A stretch of DNA of 64,000 bases from Whalleya microplaca (taxonomy: Eukaryota > Ascomycota > Sordariomycetes > Xylariales > Xylariaceae), in contig MU385739.1 of the NCBI GenBank assembly GCA_022497155.1, positions 310,001 through 374,000 on the forward strand. Reading direction: 5' to 3'. Within the stretch, counting starts at the first letter, position 1. Each line of letters begins with the position of its first letter. The position numbers and the translations under genes are program-made. The notes beneath the pieces were generated by a model. That model was given only the letters and a program-made list of their open reading frames with translations. It was not told the origin of the DNA and did not search any database. Positions 25,597 through 37,910 of the stretch are shown piece after piece.

Positions 25597-25821
25597 GAGG
25601 CCTGTCTGAAGGCTCACTCGCTGCCCCCGCAACCCGTGCCGCCGGCGTTTGCCCGGATGCCCTCGCCTCCGCCGGAACCTGTGCCTCCGATGGAACTTTT
25701 CCCTCCCCCGGAGCCTTTACCGCCCCCGGAACCTGTTCCTCCCCAGGCGCCTGAACCTCCCCAAGCACCTGAGCCTCCTCAGGAGTCTTCGTCTCCTGAC
25801 TTGTCCTATCGTCTGTTTTGA
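25597..25821 (+). repeat. Proline-rich repeat directly after the UBP12 stop, same frame
   Basis: Directly after the TAG at 25594-25596 the same frame runs 74 more codons to TGA at 25819-25821. It codes PPEP- and APEPPQ-type repeats (PPPEPLPPPEPVPP and similar) built from a degenerate 15-18-base CCTCC/CCGGAACCT unit. The opposite strand has a matching open frame with Gly/Glu/Pro repeats (25586-25858). It may be a 3' UTR repeat, a lost C-terminal tail or a stop-readthrough extension; it is not part of the usual UBP12 end. Confidence 0.6.
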
Positions 25822-27620
25822 GACTCATGGTAGATCGATCCTCAGGAGCACTACCCACTAGATCACAGACTCACACCGGCTCTCACATTTCGCCATCGGG
25901 TGTATTGGTACACTCAGGCCATACGAAGTGTAGTCGAGCCACGGGACAGATAGTCCTGTGGTAAATCCGGCGTTACGGGGTATTTAAGTATGTATGACGA
26001 GGCAAAACACAACCGCTGCTGGATCGTTTGCCCGAGCTTAGATACATTACATACACCTTTCACACAAACACACAAACACAAACACACACGCATTGTATAC
26101 GATCAACATGCATAACAAGCATTACGGCATAGGACAGAGGGACAGACAAACATTGTGTTTTTTTTTTTTTTTACAGAAAAACCTAGAGATGAATGAGATA
26201 CGAGAAAAAGAGATACTGCATACCACACCGAACTGAACCACACCATACAAGGCAACGGATTCGCGTACGGTGGTTACGGTACGGTGGTGATGTGCCATTA
26301 CCGCTGCTGCTGCTGGATGAGCCTAGGGAAGGAGCGAGCCGCAGCAGCTACGTACGCGGTTTTGTGTTTTTTTTTTTTGCAGCGAGTAGATAGGGAGGCA
26401 GGTAGGTTATATGCCTACTATCATCATCATGATGTTGATGTCTCGTTCGGGGAGGGGGAAGGGGATAGGGCAAAAATAAATGAATGAAAAACACATGCAT
26501 AGATACGAAACATAGCATCCTCGGGTCACGCCGCGGCATGGGGGGGTTTTTTCTCCAAGTGACCTCCGTGGTTGGTTGGTTGGTTGGTTGGGAGGGGGTG
26601 ATCACGAGGTTGGTGTTAGTGTAGGAGTTTAGGTAATAGATTGCATTCATGTGCGCGTATTCTGCCTATGAGCCTGAGTTCTTGCTGGTGATTTTGATGC
26701 TGAGGATTGTCATTTTAATAGTATACGAAGTTACCTCCAAACTACCCATACCCCCCTTACCGCCTGCCAACAAAGTCATCAGAGACGATTTGATAACCAC
26801 CAATCGCCTCCAATCGCTTCCTTTTATTGAACAGGCCTCTTGAGCAGGATGGTTACAATTGCGTTGTTATAGGAATTACTGAGGTAGCTGGCTATTTGCT
26901 TAGGAATTCAGCTGCTTGAAGGTTGAGCGTTTATAAGGTCGGTGACCTCTAGTGCCTCCTTCGGCGCCTCTGGTTTTGCTTCTTACGTTGAAGTCTGGTA
27001 TAGCCTTGACCTGTGCCTCCTTATGATACGCTATGGGCTTATTTTGGGGGGTGGTGGTAAGCTAGTTATGGTGATAGGCGGATATTCATTGATGGCTCTT
27101 TTAAGGAGGTTATGGAATTGGCATAGTTGTCGTGATGGTTGATGTGTTGAAGGTGTTGTAAAAGGTGTGATATTTAATTGTCAATGAGGATGACGGTTAA
27201 TAGGGGGGGTCGCGGCAAAATATCTTATTAGACAGGCTGTGAAGGGCTAAAAGCTGTCTGCAGCTATTTCGGGATGTACTTTCATACTAAAACAAGCTGC
27301 TATTGAAACAATTCTCCTGTTATAATGATGTCCCTCTTGGAGTTCTGGGATGGGCTTACCGAATATGCTTCATTAAGTAAGCATCAACCATCTCGGCTGT
27401 CGAATTGAGTTTAAATATCTTGACCTCGTTACCCGTCGTTCAGTTAACAGTTGACTTTAAGAACATGACACGGTAGCTTTCAGAGCGATTACATATGATA
27501 TCAGAGGACCACGGTGCCCCTTTATAGTTCGAAATACAATCTGATTCAAATTGGGCAATTCGAAAATGACATTTACACATATACACCTGATCACCATCAT
27601 AATAAAAGCCCCTATTGAGG
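25822..27620. other. Intergenic, convergent 3' regions of UBP12 and the aminopeptidase
   Basis: No gene. Simple sequences are frequent: CACAAA repeats (26060-26090), T runs at about 26158-26172 and 26368-26378, and (GGTT)n at about 26569-26591 followed by a G run. Small frames here are repeats or low complexity. Confidence 0.5.
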
Positions 27621-30116
27621 TTAGATCCACCCCCAGTCCCACTCCCAATCTCCATCCCCGCCCATATCACCCCTCGCCATCACCGCAACCTCCTCGCACG
27701 GCGCCCAAGGCCCGCAATCCGCCTCACACGTCGTCCCCGGCCCCGGCATGGTACCCGAGGCCAGGTACACGCGGATGATGTCGCGCGTGCAGGCGCTCGG
27801 GACCGCGGACGCGCAGTGTCCCGCCGACTCCTGGACCACGAGCCCGGCGCCCGCGTGCGAGGCCGCCATCGCGTAGGCGTTGCGCAGGGGCGTCACGGGG
27901 TCTAGGCGCGAGGAGAGGAAGAGGAGGGGGGCTTCAGGGCGGCCCTGGTTGGCTTCGGCTTCGTTGGAGTCTTCTCCCCAGCCCCCTCCCCTTGGGAGTT
28001 GGTTGTTGTCGTCGTGGGACTTCTGATCAGGGGAAGAGAAGGCAGAAGCGGAAGGGGGATGCGGGGTCCCGAACGGCCCCGTATACCGCCATCGCGGCCG
28101 GATCGTCCACCCCGCGCACTCGAAGCGGATCTTGGCCCAGAAGGCGCCGAGGGTCGGGGACTGCGATTTCAGCTCGGAGACGTAGGCGGACCAGTCCGCC
28201 GGCGTGAGGTGCGTGGAGTCCTCGCCGTCGCCGCACACTACGATGCGAGATTTAGTGTCAGTATACTATATATATAGGTATTTGTGCTTCCAAATAGGGC
28301 AGCGTCCTTGGAGGACAATGGTTGGTTCGGGCGCTTGGGGGCTCAGGGACTGCGTGATAAGTACATTAAGCTGACGGAGTTGTGACAGTAAGGGGTGAGA
28401 AGTTGGGTAAGACAGGAGTTAGATATTTGCTTACTAATGGCATGGCTGGCGTCCCCTGCTATCTTGGTCGCGAGCACCGTGTTATTGGGATGTGTACACG
28501 ATTCGGAGAGTTTGGCGGCTGGGGAGGATAGCGTCGAGAGGAGAAGGGTATAGTTGCCCTGTGTTGGAAATAGGGGTCAGTATATTTCCCTGCACTTAGA
28601 CCCGACTGTGTCCGTTGCCTCCGGTGGATCTACCAGGCTACGACTCTCTACATGGTCATACATGTTCTTATAGATCAACTGTAGTATATGAGGACTCCGG
28701 GTGGGCAGCGTAGGATGTTACCAAAATATGCTCACGTACCTCCAGTGCACCGCTCAACGTCTCAGCCACCCGCCGGAACCCCGTCAGCGGGGAATAGAGG
28801 GCACTCCGGAAGACATCCAGTACCTCGAATCCGGTGATGATAGCCGTCGTCTTGTCGTCGTCCCGCAGCACGGAGATAGGTTGCGCATCTGCTTTAGCGA
28901 CTAGTGCATCCACCCGCGCTTTCATGTCCTCCCACTTCGTGTCCGTGGACCGCTTCAGCGCACATGTGGGGGTCCCGACCTCGAAGCATGAGGTGTAAAA
29001 ATACGACACTATCTTCTCCGAGTCTTGGAGATTGGACAGCCAGGACTACGGGGGGGGCAGTTGCGACGTTAGTGCGGGCGTGTAGAAATATAGGTAGGAA
29101 TTATGCTCCCGGATATTGAGTGAACATGTGTATGAGTGAGAAGAAAAGGAGGTCAAATTGGGAGAAAAAGGGAGTCAGCCTGAGCTTACGCCTGCCGTGT
29201 AGTCATTCGCATCCACGATGCCATCGACGATCATCCGTCCCACGCGGCCGGGGTACATAGACGCAAACGTGTTGCCGAGGAGGGTACCATATGAGAAACC
29301 CCAGTACAGGATGCGCGCCTCCTCCTTTACTCCCCCATGACGCTGGAGTGGCTGCTGCTGCTGCTGCTCGTTCGACACGTGGCTCACTGATAACGGCGAC
29401 GGCGACAACTGCGACGCCTCACGTGCCCGCTGCTCGTCAACCTTATCCACCATCTCCACCATATCGCGCACCACCGACGCCGTACTCAAGAACGGCAGGA
29501 TGGATCCCGCGTCCTCCTCAGCCCCCTGCGCACAGAGCTCTCCAAACCCCCTCGCGCGAGCGTACTGGCGCCCCAGCACGCCCGGTCCACCATCCAGCGC
29601 CCCGATAGCGCTCTGCTGCAGCTCACCCGCCTGGCGTGCGGCCAGGTCGCCCGCGTAGCAGTCCGCGCGCGGCGTCGTGAATTGCACGCCGCGGGGGTCC
29701 CAGCTCAGGATCTCGTAATGCCTACCACCACCACCACCACCACCACCACTCCCATCATCATCGAAGGAGGCAACATCCCGCAGCTGGTGCCCCTTGCGCA
29801 GCAAAAGCGAAATCCCGGACCCGCCGGGCCCTCCCGGGTTCGTGAAGATGGTCCCGGCGAACGAGGGGTCCGTGACGGGAACCGTGGCGGGAAGCTTGGC
29901 GATGGCGAGCGCGACGGTGTGTTTCGACGACGGCGATGTGCCGTTGGCGCCCCAGTCTAGCGGCACGAGCAGGCGCGCGCATTGGTACTCGTCGCCGTAG
30001 CAGGGGTGGTATTCCAGGTCCCGGCTCGGTTTTATCGTCGTCCAGTCGAAGTCGGCCGGGTCCGCGGCGGCGGCAAGGCCGGCGCCGAGGAGGGCGAGCG
30101 CGGTGGTGCGGCGCAT
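27621..30116 (-). CDS. Secreted tripeptidyl-aminopeptidase-like serine hydrolase (alpha/beta fold)
   Basis: Exons 30116-29190, 29045-28740, 28558-28435 and 28237-27621 (1974 nt, 657 aa). A signal peptide is visible (MRRTTALALLGAGLAAA). The oxyanion segment NPGGPGGSG lies near residue 90. The nucleophile elbow GFSYG has Ser at about 275. The C-terminal TAP-like domain supplies Asp (SSRLDPVTP, about 565) and His (ESAGHCAS, about 593). This is the layout of secreted tripeptidyl/prolyl aminopeptidase-like hydrolases that release N-terminal peptides outside the cell. Low-complexity insertions occur: a Gly run (about 124-131), a Gln run near 245-255 and a Ser/Asp/Asn-rich loop before the catalytic Asp. 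Introns 1 and 2 are phase 0, intron 3 is phase 1 and rebuilds IMCGDG. The coding DNA is markedly GC-rich, so long opposite-strand frames are shadows. Confidence 0.9.
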
Positions 30117-30800
30117 GGGTGGTGAGAGAAGATACCTAGATGTCGTGTTCCGGGCACCGTGAGGACAGTCTTAAAGCCTGAGTTTTAATGGTGGAGTGAG
30201 ATACTCATTCACACCTGATCTACCTAGGATCTGTTGACGTAAAGCTAGATAATGATGAGGACAGGTAAATGAGAGTGAGGCGGAAGCGGACGCGTGGGCG
30301 AGGTCTCGGCGTGGGGTAGACCTCCGGAAGCAGGATTGCCTGAACAGACCAATCGGGCCAGCTCGAGGCTTGATCTACGGTAGTTCAGTTGCATTGTGTA
30401 ACCACTTCGGGCGCCGCGTGACATACAAAGTACCATATCGGAAGATAAGTAGGTATTACAACTAGTTTTCGGTGAGCATGGAAGCATATGAAGCCTCTGT
30501 TGGAATTGACATTTTACTTTATCTCGATTGGAACTTCCTCATGAATTACAAAATTGTACAAGTACACTCTGTAAAAGCCTTTGGGTTAAGTTACTCTTCA
30601 TGCTGTATAGTAATTTACACTTAGTTAACATAATTTTAGCAATATGTTATAGAAATGTCAAACGGCTTCACCGAAACTGATGCCTCGAATCAAGCCGATG
30701 ACTAAGCTAGGCGTTGTTCGAGCTTTAATAACCTTACATGCAATTCCAAAGTAGCCAAGTTCGGATTTATAATCTTTGGTATTATGGGTAAGATTTCTAC

Positions 30801-31043
30801 TTGACTGGAGTTAACATGGAATATTCACATAGCTCACATAGCCCTCAAACCTGTTACACAACATCAGTTGTGTAAGCTGCTAAGGAGGTGGGCTTGTGAG
30901 CATGAGACTGATAAAATCTACAACGCAGTCAAATTGCAGGGATGGTTTGTGAAGACTAGTGATCCAGTCGTGGACGATTGGTTGTTTAGAGCCTGGAACG
31001 ACGCCGCGTCGTACAGTGCTGACGAAGTGAAGCCCTATTGTTA
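30801..31043 (+). pseudogene. Coding-like remnant, unrecognised
   Basis: One plus-strand frame is open for about 80 codons without an ATG. It encodes hydrophilic, protein-like sequence including KLLRRWACEHETDKIYNAV and WFVKTSDPVVDDWLFRAW, ending ..DEVKPYC at a TAG near 31041. Upstream, GTAAGATTTC near 30790 and CACATAG near 30830 look like an intron around the frame's left end. No family is recognised. It may be an exon of a small gene or debris of an old one. Confidence 0.25.
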
Positions 31044-33046
31044 GGTTCGTCAAATCCGGGTCGATGATGCCATAGTAGACTGAGAGCTCCTGTGTAGCTT
31101 AGGGCTCGCGTGAGACTCGATATGAAGTTTATGCCTTGGTGTGTACACTTCTCACTTGGTGAGACCAGCCAAGTCTACTAATAGCCCCATCTATGTCAAA
31201 ATAGTTAATATTTTCATAAGATTAGTAGATTCGGGCCGCGATATGATACATCCTATGACAGTAAAGGTTCCCATAGGCCTTATGGAAAGTGGTTTGGCAT
31301 ACAAACTCGCAGCTATTAGGTGAGTGACGAGGTCTTTTTGCCGAACATAGCTCTATAATTAGTCGCCAATGACTCGAGTATGATGTTGAGGATAGGAATA
31401 CCTAAAGGATATCCTTCTTTGTATAAACCGACCTTACGATTTAAGATCTGCAACTTACTGTTCATAAACACCTCGTTCGAGGCAGTACAGCAAGTGTCAT
31501 CCGGGGTTAACGTTTCATCCATTTACCAATCCACATGGCAAACCGAGATGTGAGCCGTACGGGCCCACAAGCCGTAAGTTAACTATGGGTAAACTTAAGC
31601 AGAAACCTTGATGGCGCCGGAGATTTCTCACGATAGTGGTGGCGTATCGGCGGCGACCATACCATCGGATTGTAGGTACGAAGAAACCTTATTGCATCGG
31701 CCGAGTCCCTGTTTCGGACCATTCACCCTGATTTGCATGGCTCAACATGGCCGCGGAAGTAGGAATGCGACTCTAGTTACGCCATAGCTGGAGAGTGCCT
31801 GGTGTTCGGGATAGACGAAGACAGAATACTGCAGAGTAAGGCGACACAAAAAATAATCGAGGAAACAGACCGGGCAGGGATAAAAGGTAGCGGTATTGGC
31901 TGGCACACTTCAGGACACGAGCAGGCACGTTACCTAATGCTAGTAAGATAACTGACAGCCGGCGCTGATAGGCAGATGCTTTGGCAGTGTCTGAAACCTG
32001 AACAGCTCACTATCCACTCTTGGCTGTGGAGGACATGAGCTAAATTCAACCCAAGGCGGGATCGAAAAGACAACGGAATTTCCCGTATGCAATGTAGATG
32101 GCATGCCCAGATAGGGTTGGATCCAAATATGATAATCTACGTGAAGACGATGAAAAGTGATGTTTCTTATGGATGTATGTGGCCACCAGATATAGCCTAC
32201 AGCGGCTATAGTAACCATTTCATGTCCTGATTAGATTTGATAGACCACAGTATACCTAGCTTTGGTTGCGATGTGGAAGACGTGGGGGTTTTGATAGAGC
32301 TTAAGAGGGTGTTATGAGGCGAATGAGATTGTAGTAAGGCTGGCTGAGCAGTGAGACCGAAAGCTAAAGAAATCATAAACAATGAATACGATAGAGGCAC
32401 GCTGCATGCTAAGGTGAAGGGTAGCCAAGACAAGAGATCATCGACTTGTGTCACATTTAGGTGCAGGTAGGAGGCGTCTCCCAATGCTTGATCAACTCAA
32501 TGTCCATGTTTTCCTACCCTTATTGTCGCATTCAAGCAGATATTCTCGAGGCGCACTGATGCCACGGACACACCTTGTGGATGATCAGGCGACCCTCTCA
32601 TTGCCTATGCGGTTTATATAAGGCAGCTAAGAAGACTGGCCGCCTGCTGGTAGGGAATCTGTTTCATGAAATTCCATTATTGCTTGTAATGTAGTCCAAG
32701 TCCTGAGCGGATTTCGCTGAGGCCATGCCGGCTTTCACTGGAACGTATTATGTACTGATGGGCACGACCTGCATGATAGGGTAGTAATGCCACAGACTAC
32801 GACCTAGTATAGTAGAAAAGAATACGTGTGCGTACGCTCGATAGAGAGCAGTGCGCGCAAGGGACGGGTTTGACAGTGGAGACGCCTGAGGGTAAAGGAA
32901 TCTCGGATGCAAATCGGATCTTGCCTAGCCTTGTTGCTTTGTCAATTGCATCGATTCCGCCACTCCGCCGCAGCCTCTCGCCTGATAGAGAAGGTAGCTA
33001 AAAAGAACACGTACGAAGAAGCGGTCCTAGGATCGCGGACCATGGA

Positions 33047-33448
33047 TCATGCCGGGCTAATAAGTCTTGCCATCGCCGGCCGAGACAGGAAGGCAGGAAA
33101 AAGGGGTATATCAGAGCTCTTCAAACATTTGAGCTCAGTGATAATAAAAGTACCCAAAAAAAACCAAAACATCTCGGACGTGAAAACATAGAATAGACGG
33201 ACCTGACAGACAGCTTGCAGCTGGTTTCGTAAGTAGTGTCGGGTATAAAACTGACAAAACTCGGCTCGTTGGGACGAAGATACTGAAGAAGGAAGGTCGT
33301 TCTCTACATAAACGGAAGGGCCTACTGTTTTGGGGTGAGACAGCCGGAAATGATTGCTGAAAGTACCTCGGTACTTGAGAGGCGCCATGACTAACGGCAC
33401 TCTAAAATCGCCGACTCGCCGGCGCGAAGTATCCCAAGGCTTCTTCAT
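33047..33448 (-). CDS. Hypothetical protein, 133 aa, weak
   Basis: An ATG-initiated minus-strand frame whose first about 80 codons look genuine: mixed hydrophilic sequence, C/G-ended codons, for example SSVSSSQRAEFCQFYTRHYLRNQLQ. The last 50 residues are hydrophobic and less convincing, so translation may leave this frame by splicing near 33205. No domain is recognised, and the frame lies isolated in gene-poor DNA. Confidence 0.25.
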   Translation of the reverse strand: MKKPWDTSRRRVGDFRVPLVMAPLKYRGTFSNHFRLSHPKTVGPSVYVENDLPSSVSSSQRAEFCQFYTRHYLRNQLQAVCQVRLFYVFTSEMFWFFLGTFIITELKCLKSSDIPLFPAFLSRPAMARLISPA

Positions 33449-34936
33449 GTTCCCACTCGATCACGACATGGACATGGAACAACAAGGATTTATTACCTAG
33501 TTTCCATTCCCATTCACTGCCGCCTTGCCTTTAACGCCTATCTACGAGTACATATCTCCATTATATGTTTTCATTAGTTATATACCATTCCGATGCTCGT
33601 CACCGAAATACCCAGCAAAGTGAATTGCATATTATGAATACATCTTTGCTAAGATGTTCACGTAAACGCGAAACTCGTGTTATGGAACGGCTCGGACTTC
33701 GGTCAGAAAGTTGAAGGAAAGGTGAGTATTGTTACTAGTTAGGGTCTATGGACACCGATTATGAGTAATCAGCAGTTTCCTTTCCCCTCTTGTTATCTGA
33801 ACGTGCTGGGATGCTGGGATGCTGGAGCCTAGGATGCCGGGGTTAAAGGAGTGGGCGAGCGATCAGCAACCGACAAGCACCAGTTTTGTCTTTCTGGAAG
33901 GCAATATCACAAAAGTCTATCGAGCGCTTTCTACTGACGATCTTCCTCCATATAACTATCAGTTGTAGATCACCTCTAGGAACAAGATTAGGTCGGCGCA
34001 TCAGCGCATGTGCGTGCACAAGTGTACACAAGTGTAGAGGGATTGACGACAGCTATCTCCGTACGGAGTAAAGCAGTTTTCGTCATTCGGCAGCAACAGT
34101 TGACAATGGGTTGATGAGCGTCGAGCTGATCTTATCTGATTCCCCAAATCCCAACTTTTCCGAAGCCCTGGGATGGACACACACAAAAACACAGCCCGCC
34201 CTGAGCTAATATGCCATGTGGAGGTTATACCAAATACGCGTCACGTCTTGATACCGAACAGACCGAAGCGAGCTGCTAAGGAAGAAAAAAATATTTATTT
34301 TTTTATGTTGCTCATATCAAGGTTCCTTCATTTCTCTACCTTTCCTGTTATTCCGCCGTGACATTGAGCTTGGTGTCACAACAGCCGACAGCCAGACAGC
34401 CTCATGTTTGGAAGATTGGCCTCTCTAGTTTGGAATGTCGGGCAAGCTCATTCTGGCCATAGGGCGATGGCAAAAAAGTTGAAACAAAAATAAAGACCGA
34501 GTGGTACAGGTATCAACGATGAGCGGTTGAGCGGTGGTTGGAATCAACTAATAATACTAATAAATATTAGAGATGGAATGATCAATCAATAATCCTGCCA
34601 GTCAACCAGTGTGCACCAGCCTGTCAGGAAGAACCAATGCGAACCACACGCGATGGTGTGTGGGTTGCAAACTTGCATGGCTTGCAGGCTTAAATGACGA
34701 CGAAGGATCGTCAAGAAGGGCACTGCTGTGTAAGTGCGCGAATGTGTAACTGTATGTATTGGCCGGGTGAATCCACCCTTTCCCGCTTTTTCCACTTTTC
34801 CACTTTATCGACTTTGTTCGCTAAGGCTTCCATCGGGTTTCGAGAAGCCTTCGAAGCCTTCGAAACTGGCCAGAAGCTCCTGGGCAAGCTGGGGCGGGCG
34901 CACCAACAAGGGGGGAGGGGAGGGGGACACCCGGTC

Positions 34937-34964
34937 CTATGTACTATGTACTATGTACTATGTA
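34937..34964. repeat. CTATGTA x4 tandem repeat
   Basis: Four perfect copies of the 7-base unit CTATGTA. Simple sequence with no gene association. Confidence 0.9.
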
Positions 34965-35322
34965 GACGCAGGGAACGCAGTGGCCGCAGCGCCCGCAGCC
35001 AGTCAAGTCGGTTTGTTCCCTGAAGCTTGCCGTTTTAGCAGGTTTGCTTACGATGCACACATGCCTATTGTAATCAGTCGTAAGCAAGACCTCAGGACCT
35101 GAGTCGTACGGCAGCCCCGACGATACAATTTGCGCTCCTTACCTACGGCTCACCATACATACGAAACTTAGTTATGTTATTAGTTACACGATACCAAAGT
35201 ACATCCATACCAACAACATGTTACCTACTATACCAAGCAGCGCACAGCATAGATTACACCGAGGTAGGTATGTACAGTTACTATAGTATGGAGGTTCCCA
35301 CCAACTTGCATGCCGCTGTAGC

Positions 35323-35323
<1 letters not shown>

Positions 35324-35354
<31 letters not shown>

Positions 35355-35462
35355 GGAGGAGAAGAACCAACTATAAATCCAAACCACCAAATACGATTAC
35401 TATGTATGTTGGGAGTTGCCTTTCATTTTGGGGGGTGGTTTTTTTTTTTTTTTTTTTTTTTT
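35324..35462. repeat. Two long T homopolymers 85 bp apart
   Basis: Thirty T at 35324-35353 and twenty-four T at 35439-35462 (length subject to sequencing error). The spacer has no coding content. On the minus strand they are poly(A) tracts. Confidence 0.85.
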
Positions 35463-36100
35463 CTAGCGAGGAGATAAGCGACATAGAACTCCCTACAACC
35501 AACTCCCTTACCTAGGTATGTAGGGCTTTCGCTTCCATTTGTGAGCTGCTATAGTTAGTATGGACATACATATCATAGGTACTCAGTACCTTTCAAGGTA
35601 GTACATACCTATCATAGATGTATCTGTGTCCCCAGGTTACTAGTTGTAGCTGGAGGTGAGCGCGACTTTATGCAGTCATCATCTTTGCATCAGCCGCACG
35701 GATCAGTGAGAACCCAATGCCCACTATCTTGGGAGTTCCTAAGGACCCCTGTGATATCAGGTTCAGCACCTACTGCACGCGCCCTAGCCTGCATCCGGCC
35801 CTCGACTAGCGACATTGCAGATAATCGGCGGGCACGAGGGCAGCTGGCCGGCGACATTCTGCTTCTATTCATCAGTCTGGCTGTCTGGGTCGGGAAGGTA
35901 ATTGTATGTACGAACTGCTATTGCCTGTCTAATAAGCCGTGGCGCTATACATATAGGTATGTAACAGGGCGGCTGTTTTAGAAGCATCCATGTCTGTATG
36001 TGTGTCTGTATGTATGTCAGTATGTAGGTATGTCAGAGATGTATGTCAGAGATGTATGTATGTACTATGTATGTACGAACGTATAGTGTAGGGTACTTCG

Positions 36101-37910
36101 TAGGTTAGGTAGGGAAAGGGTGACATGTCAATTTAATACATAACAACCCCTACCTACATACTGACGAACTGACGGCCCCCAACTTTCCATCGATTCCATT
36201 GGCACTGGGACAATCTTCAAAAAAACGTATACATACACCCAATACTTATTCCACCTATACCTACACATATACATATCCATCCATGTAATGTAATGTATGT
36301 AAGTTAGATCGGACTGGACTAGCTAGTTACATGCCTAAACCTCCAGTCTAATAAAACCTCTCTACTATCTAACCTGGCTGCCTGGGTTCTTTGGTTCTTT
36401 TTCGAATCCTTGGCCGACGGCTTCCCCATCTTCACAATCTACAACATTAGATCCCCAAGATACGATTAGCTAACTGAATGGGTCCTCTATCAGTACGTGT
36501 ATAATAATACTTATTGCACAATACTACCGGGCCTGGGTAGCCTACCACCTTATTACACACAAGGTACGAACCTACCACCTAGGAATTGTGCTCTGCCTTT
36601 ACGAATTGTGCTGCGCGCGCGGTGGAGGTCACTGCCGTCGCACTAAAAACGACCCTTCCCACTGGTCGTCGACTTTCAACTATTCATTCACCTTCTTTTC
36701 TGCCTCCCCATTTTCCAAAATCCCCAAAATCACATCCCAGACTCACTCACGTCTTCGGCGACCCTACACCCTTTTTCTTTTGCAAGTTGCCAGCAACGCC
36801 CGTCGGTATCCCATTCGCATTCTTCTGCTTAGTCCGCATCCCTAGGCGCGCACATTTACATACATACAATACATACATACTCTCCCACGGCTCGAACAGC
36901 TTCTCTCTCACAGCTCTCTCAGCCCTCATCGTCTCAACGTCTCTACTGCTCTACTTACTGCCTCGAAAAATACTCCCCGTTCTTCCTGCTTTTATGTCTA
37001 TCTACCCTTCGTACAATCCTTCCAATCCGACTGTACCTACAAACAAATCCAGGTATTCGGCCATATTTTTGACATTGGTCGCAGATCCAAGACTCGCGCC
37101 TTTTGGTTATTGACATTCCTCAACGTCCAACCACCACCATTTACCACCACCACTACACTTTACCGAAGCCGCCTCTCACGACGCACAGAAACCCTCACTA
37201 GGCACAAGCTGAGGAACGAACCCCTCGACCCAAGACTTTGCGAAACCAACATCATTCCCGTTCGAGTGTAACGTCCTCACCACTCCAGACAGAAAAACGT
37301 CCAATCGAGCGCGGAGCCGTTCCTCCCTCTCTGTCTCTGTCTTTCTCTCTCTCTCTCTCTTCCTCTCCCTCTTCCCTCGGCGCTTTCCACAACATACTTA
37401 GACGATCACACCACACGCATATCCGCATCAACTTTCCCATGTTACCAATCCGTTCTCGTTCTACCACTTCTCGACGTCTTCGCTCGAAGCCGCATAACCA
37501 ATAACTACCGACGCGCCTGCTTTGTCGCATGCGCCTCCGCCACTCAATTCTTTCTTGGATGATTTGTTCTTGAGCGTGACCTGGTAGCTCCGTGTCTCCG
37601 TGTGTTGTGGCTCGTGGCTGGTTTATCGAGGTTATCCATCCGAGTCTTCGATTCCGACTTTGCGCCCCGATTCATTCCCTCGCCGTCGCACACCTGATAT
37701 ACTAGACAGTCGCAAAAAAATAAAATAACAAAGATACTGCACTTCCTTCATTCGCCATTCAATCGATCGCTGTTTTCTTGGTCTAGTCCTCTATATATCC
37801 GTTTGTTTCCTCGGTCGTCTCAGCTCCCAGTGCCAATTGCGACGATAAAGTTTGCTATCTTTTTGGCGGAAGTGCTCCGGTCGCGAGACTGGATGCCATA
37901 GTCCGCCGTT
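36101..37910 (+). promoter_or_regulatory. Long upstream region and CT-rich leader of the phosphodiesterase gene
   Basis: About 1.8 kb before the PDE start codon is CT-rich, with a (CT)n tract at about 37330-37380 and several short ATG frames, the longest 36586-37113 (175 codons). Such pyrimidine-rich tracts are common in promoters and leaders of filamentous fungi. Upstream ATGs could lower translation if the transcript starts far upstream. No specific regulatory site is assigned. Confidence 0.4.

Larger units (their letters stand above)
30117..36100. other. Gene-poor tract of about 6 kb
   Basis: No intact gene is supported. Contents: a coding-like stretch at 30801-31043, a 133-codon minus frame at 33047-33448 (both listed), weak frames at 31940-32484 minus, a CTATGTA tandem repeat, two T homopolymers, and GTATGTA-rich sequence near 35990-36080. 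The left end contains the promoter of the minus-strand aminopeptidase gene. Confidence 0.4.

Noticed and set aside
25586..25858. Minus-strand 90-codon Gly/Glu/Pro repeat protein
   Set aside because: Complement of the proline-rich repeat after UBP12; repeat periodicity alone keeps it open.
36586..37113. 175-codon plus-strand frame before PDE2
   Set aside because: Ser/Pro/Leu-rich translation of CT-rich leader, no domain and no splice logic to the PDE gene; kept only as possible upstream ORF.
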